A stretch of DNA of 5,823 bases, taken from contig CAMYZR010000113.1 of assembly GCA_947303905.1 (NCBI GenBank), positions 1 to 5,823 on the forward strand. Direction: 5' to 3'. Below are positions 5,251-5,823 of this stretch, piece by piece. Source of the stretch: an uncultured Atopobiaceae bacterium (GTDB lineage: Bacteria; Actinomycetota; Coriobacteriia; Coriobacteriales; Atopobiaceae). The first letter of the stretch is position 1; every line of letters starts with the position of its first letter. Both the position numbers and the translations under genes were made by a program. Under the pieces are notes generated by a model that saw nothing but the letters and a program-made list of their open reading frames with translations, made no database searches and had not been told where the DNA came from.

Positions 5251-5823
5251 ATGGGCAGCTACATCCCCGAGACCCGCGAGGGTCGCGCGGACATGCTCGC
5301 CGCCATCGGCCTTGACAGCGCCGACGAGCTCTTCTCGGTCATACCCGAGAAGGCCCGCTCTGGCACGCTCGATCTGCCCGAGGGGCTCAGCGAGCTCGAG
5401 GTCGTCGGCCGCATGGATGCCCTTGCGAGCGAGAACGTCCGCTTTGGCACGGTGCTTCGCGGCGCCGGTGCCTACCGTCACCACATCCCCGCGATCGTGA
5501 AGACGATCACCTCCAAGGAGGAGTTCCTGACCGCCTACACGCCCTACCAGGCAGAGATCAGCCAGGGCGTGCTGCAGTCAATCTTCGAGTACCAGACGCA
5601 GATCTGCGAGCTCACGGGCATGGACGTCTCCAACGCGAGCGTCTATGACGGGGCCACCGCCGCTGCTGAGGCTGTGCTGATGTGTCTCGACCGCAAGCGT
5701 GGCGAGGTCGTGGTCTCCGAGACCGTGAACCCTGACGTCCTGTGCGTCATCAAGACCTACTGCGCGAGCCGCAACGTGCCTGTAGTCACCGTGCCCGCGA
5801 CAAGCGATCTCACGGTGGACCTC
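5251..5823 (+). CDS. gcvPA: Glycine dehydrogenase (decarboxylating) subunit 1, partial at the window end
   Basis: The frame is open from the ATG at 5251 to the last base: 191 codons of a protein usually near 440-450 residues, so only the N-terminal part is seen. This is the alpha subunit of the split P-protein, which with GcvPB and pyridoxal phosphate decarboxylates glycine and loads the aminomethyl group on GcvH. The phosphate-binding lysine lies in the other subunit in this type. Recognisable stretches are YIPETREGRADMLAAIG (4-20), DELFSVIPEKAR (25-36), RGAGAYRHHIP (70-80), FLTAYTPYQAEISQG (92-106), SIFEYQTQICELTGMDVSNAS (110-130) and YDGATAAAEA (132-141). The N-terminal sequence is that of the free-standing split subunit, not the fused GcvP. 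It starts six bases after gcvH stops; AGGAGG (5234-5239) inside the gcvH end is its likely ribosome site, at a slightly long eleven-base spacing. gcvPB is expected next. Confidence 0.95.
   Translation, partial: MGSYIPETREGRADMLAAIGLDSADELFSVIPEKARSGTLDLPEGLSELEVVGRMDALASENVRFGTVLRGAGAYRHHIPAIVKTITSKEEFLTAYTPYQAEISQGVLQSIFEYQTQICELTGMDVSNASVYDGATAAAEAVLMCLDRKRGEVVVSETVNPDVLCVIKTYCASRNVPVVTVPATSDLTVDL

Noticed and set aside
4792..5484. 230-residue minus-strand open frame opposite gcvH and gcvPA.
   Set aside because: It is antisense to two clearly recognised genes and has no recognisable motif or ribosome site.

Overview
The window is GC-rich bacterial chromosome with tightly spaced genes and Shine-Dalgarno starts. 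The gene set (glycine cleavage genes in the order gcvT-gcvH-gcvPA with a split P-protein, behind a tandem glycine riboswitch, plus a two-gene short-chain chromate transporter and a GH77 amylomaltase) suggests an anaerobic, sugar- and amino-acid-using bacterium. High GC combined with Firmicutes-like gene families fits the class Coriobacteriia (Olsenella/Atopobium-type Actinomycetota). This placement is inference from composition and family resemblance, not from a marker gene.

Layout. Positions 3-1487 (minus) encode a complete 4-alpha-glucanotransferase (malQ). A 171-bp divergent spacer carries a TATACT -10-like element and a small inverted repeat, and leads into two overlapping plus-strand genes (1659-2246 and 2243-2815) for the two half-subunits of a CHR-family anion/chromate transporter. 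A 56-bp convergent spacer with a weak hairpin separates them from a minus-strand GNAT acetyltransferase (2872-3324). The 397-bp non-coding stretch 3325-3721 is the regulatory core of the window: a plausible promoter (3446-3474), a tandem glycine riboswitch with a leader-linker kink-turn (3484-3647) and a strong intrinsic terminator (3641-3690). These control gcvT (3722-4807), gcvH (4864-5244) and gcvPA (from 5251, cut by the window end).

How it works together. GcvPA (with GcvPB, expected just downstream) decarboxylates glycine and loads aminomethyl onto the lipoyl arm of GcvH. GcvT passes the one-carbon unit to tetrahydrofolate and releases ammonia. The last pairing of the second glycine aptamer (3571-3575 with 3643-3647) uses the same bases as the 5' arm of the terminator, so the RNA reads as a glycine-induced ON switch: glycine present, terminator blocked, cleavage genes expressed.

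I see no mobile element, CRISPR array, tRNA or rRNA. No wholly new system is evident. The points worth a second look are the readable riboswitch switching geometry, the shortened first aptamer, the altered N-terminal motif of the first CHR subunit, and the operator-like repeat in front of it.
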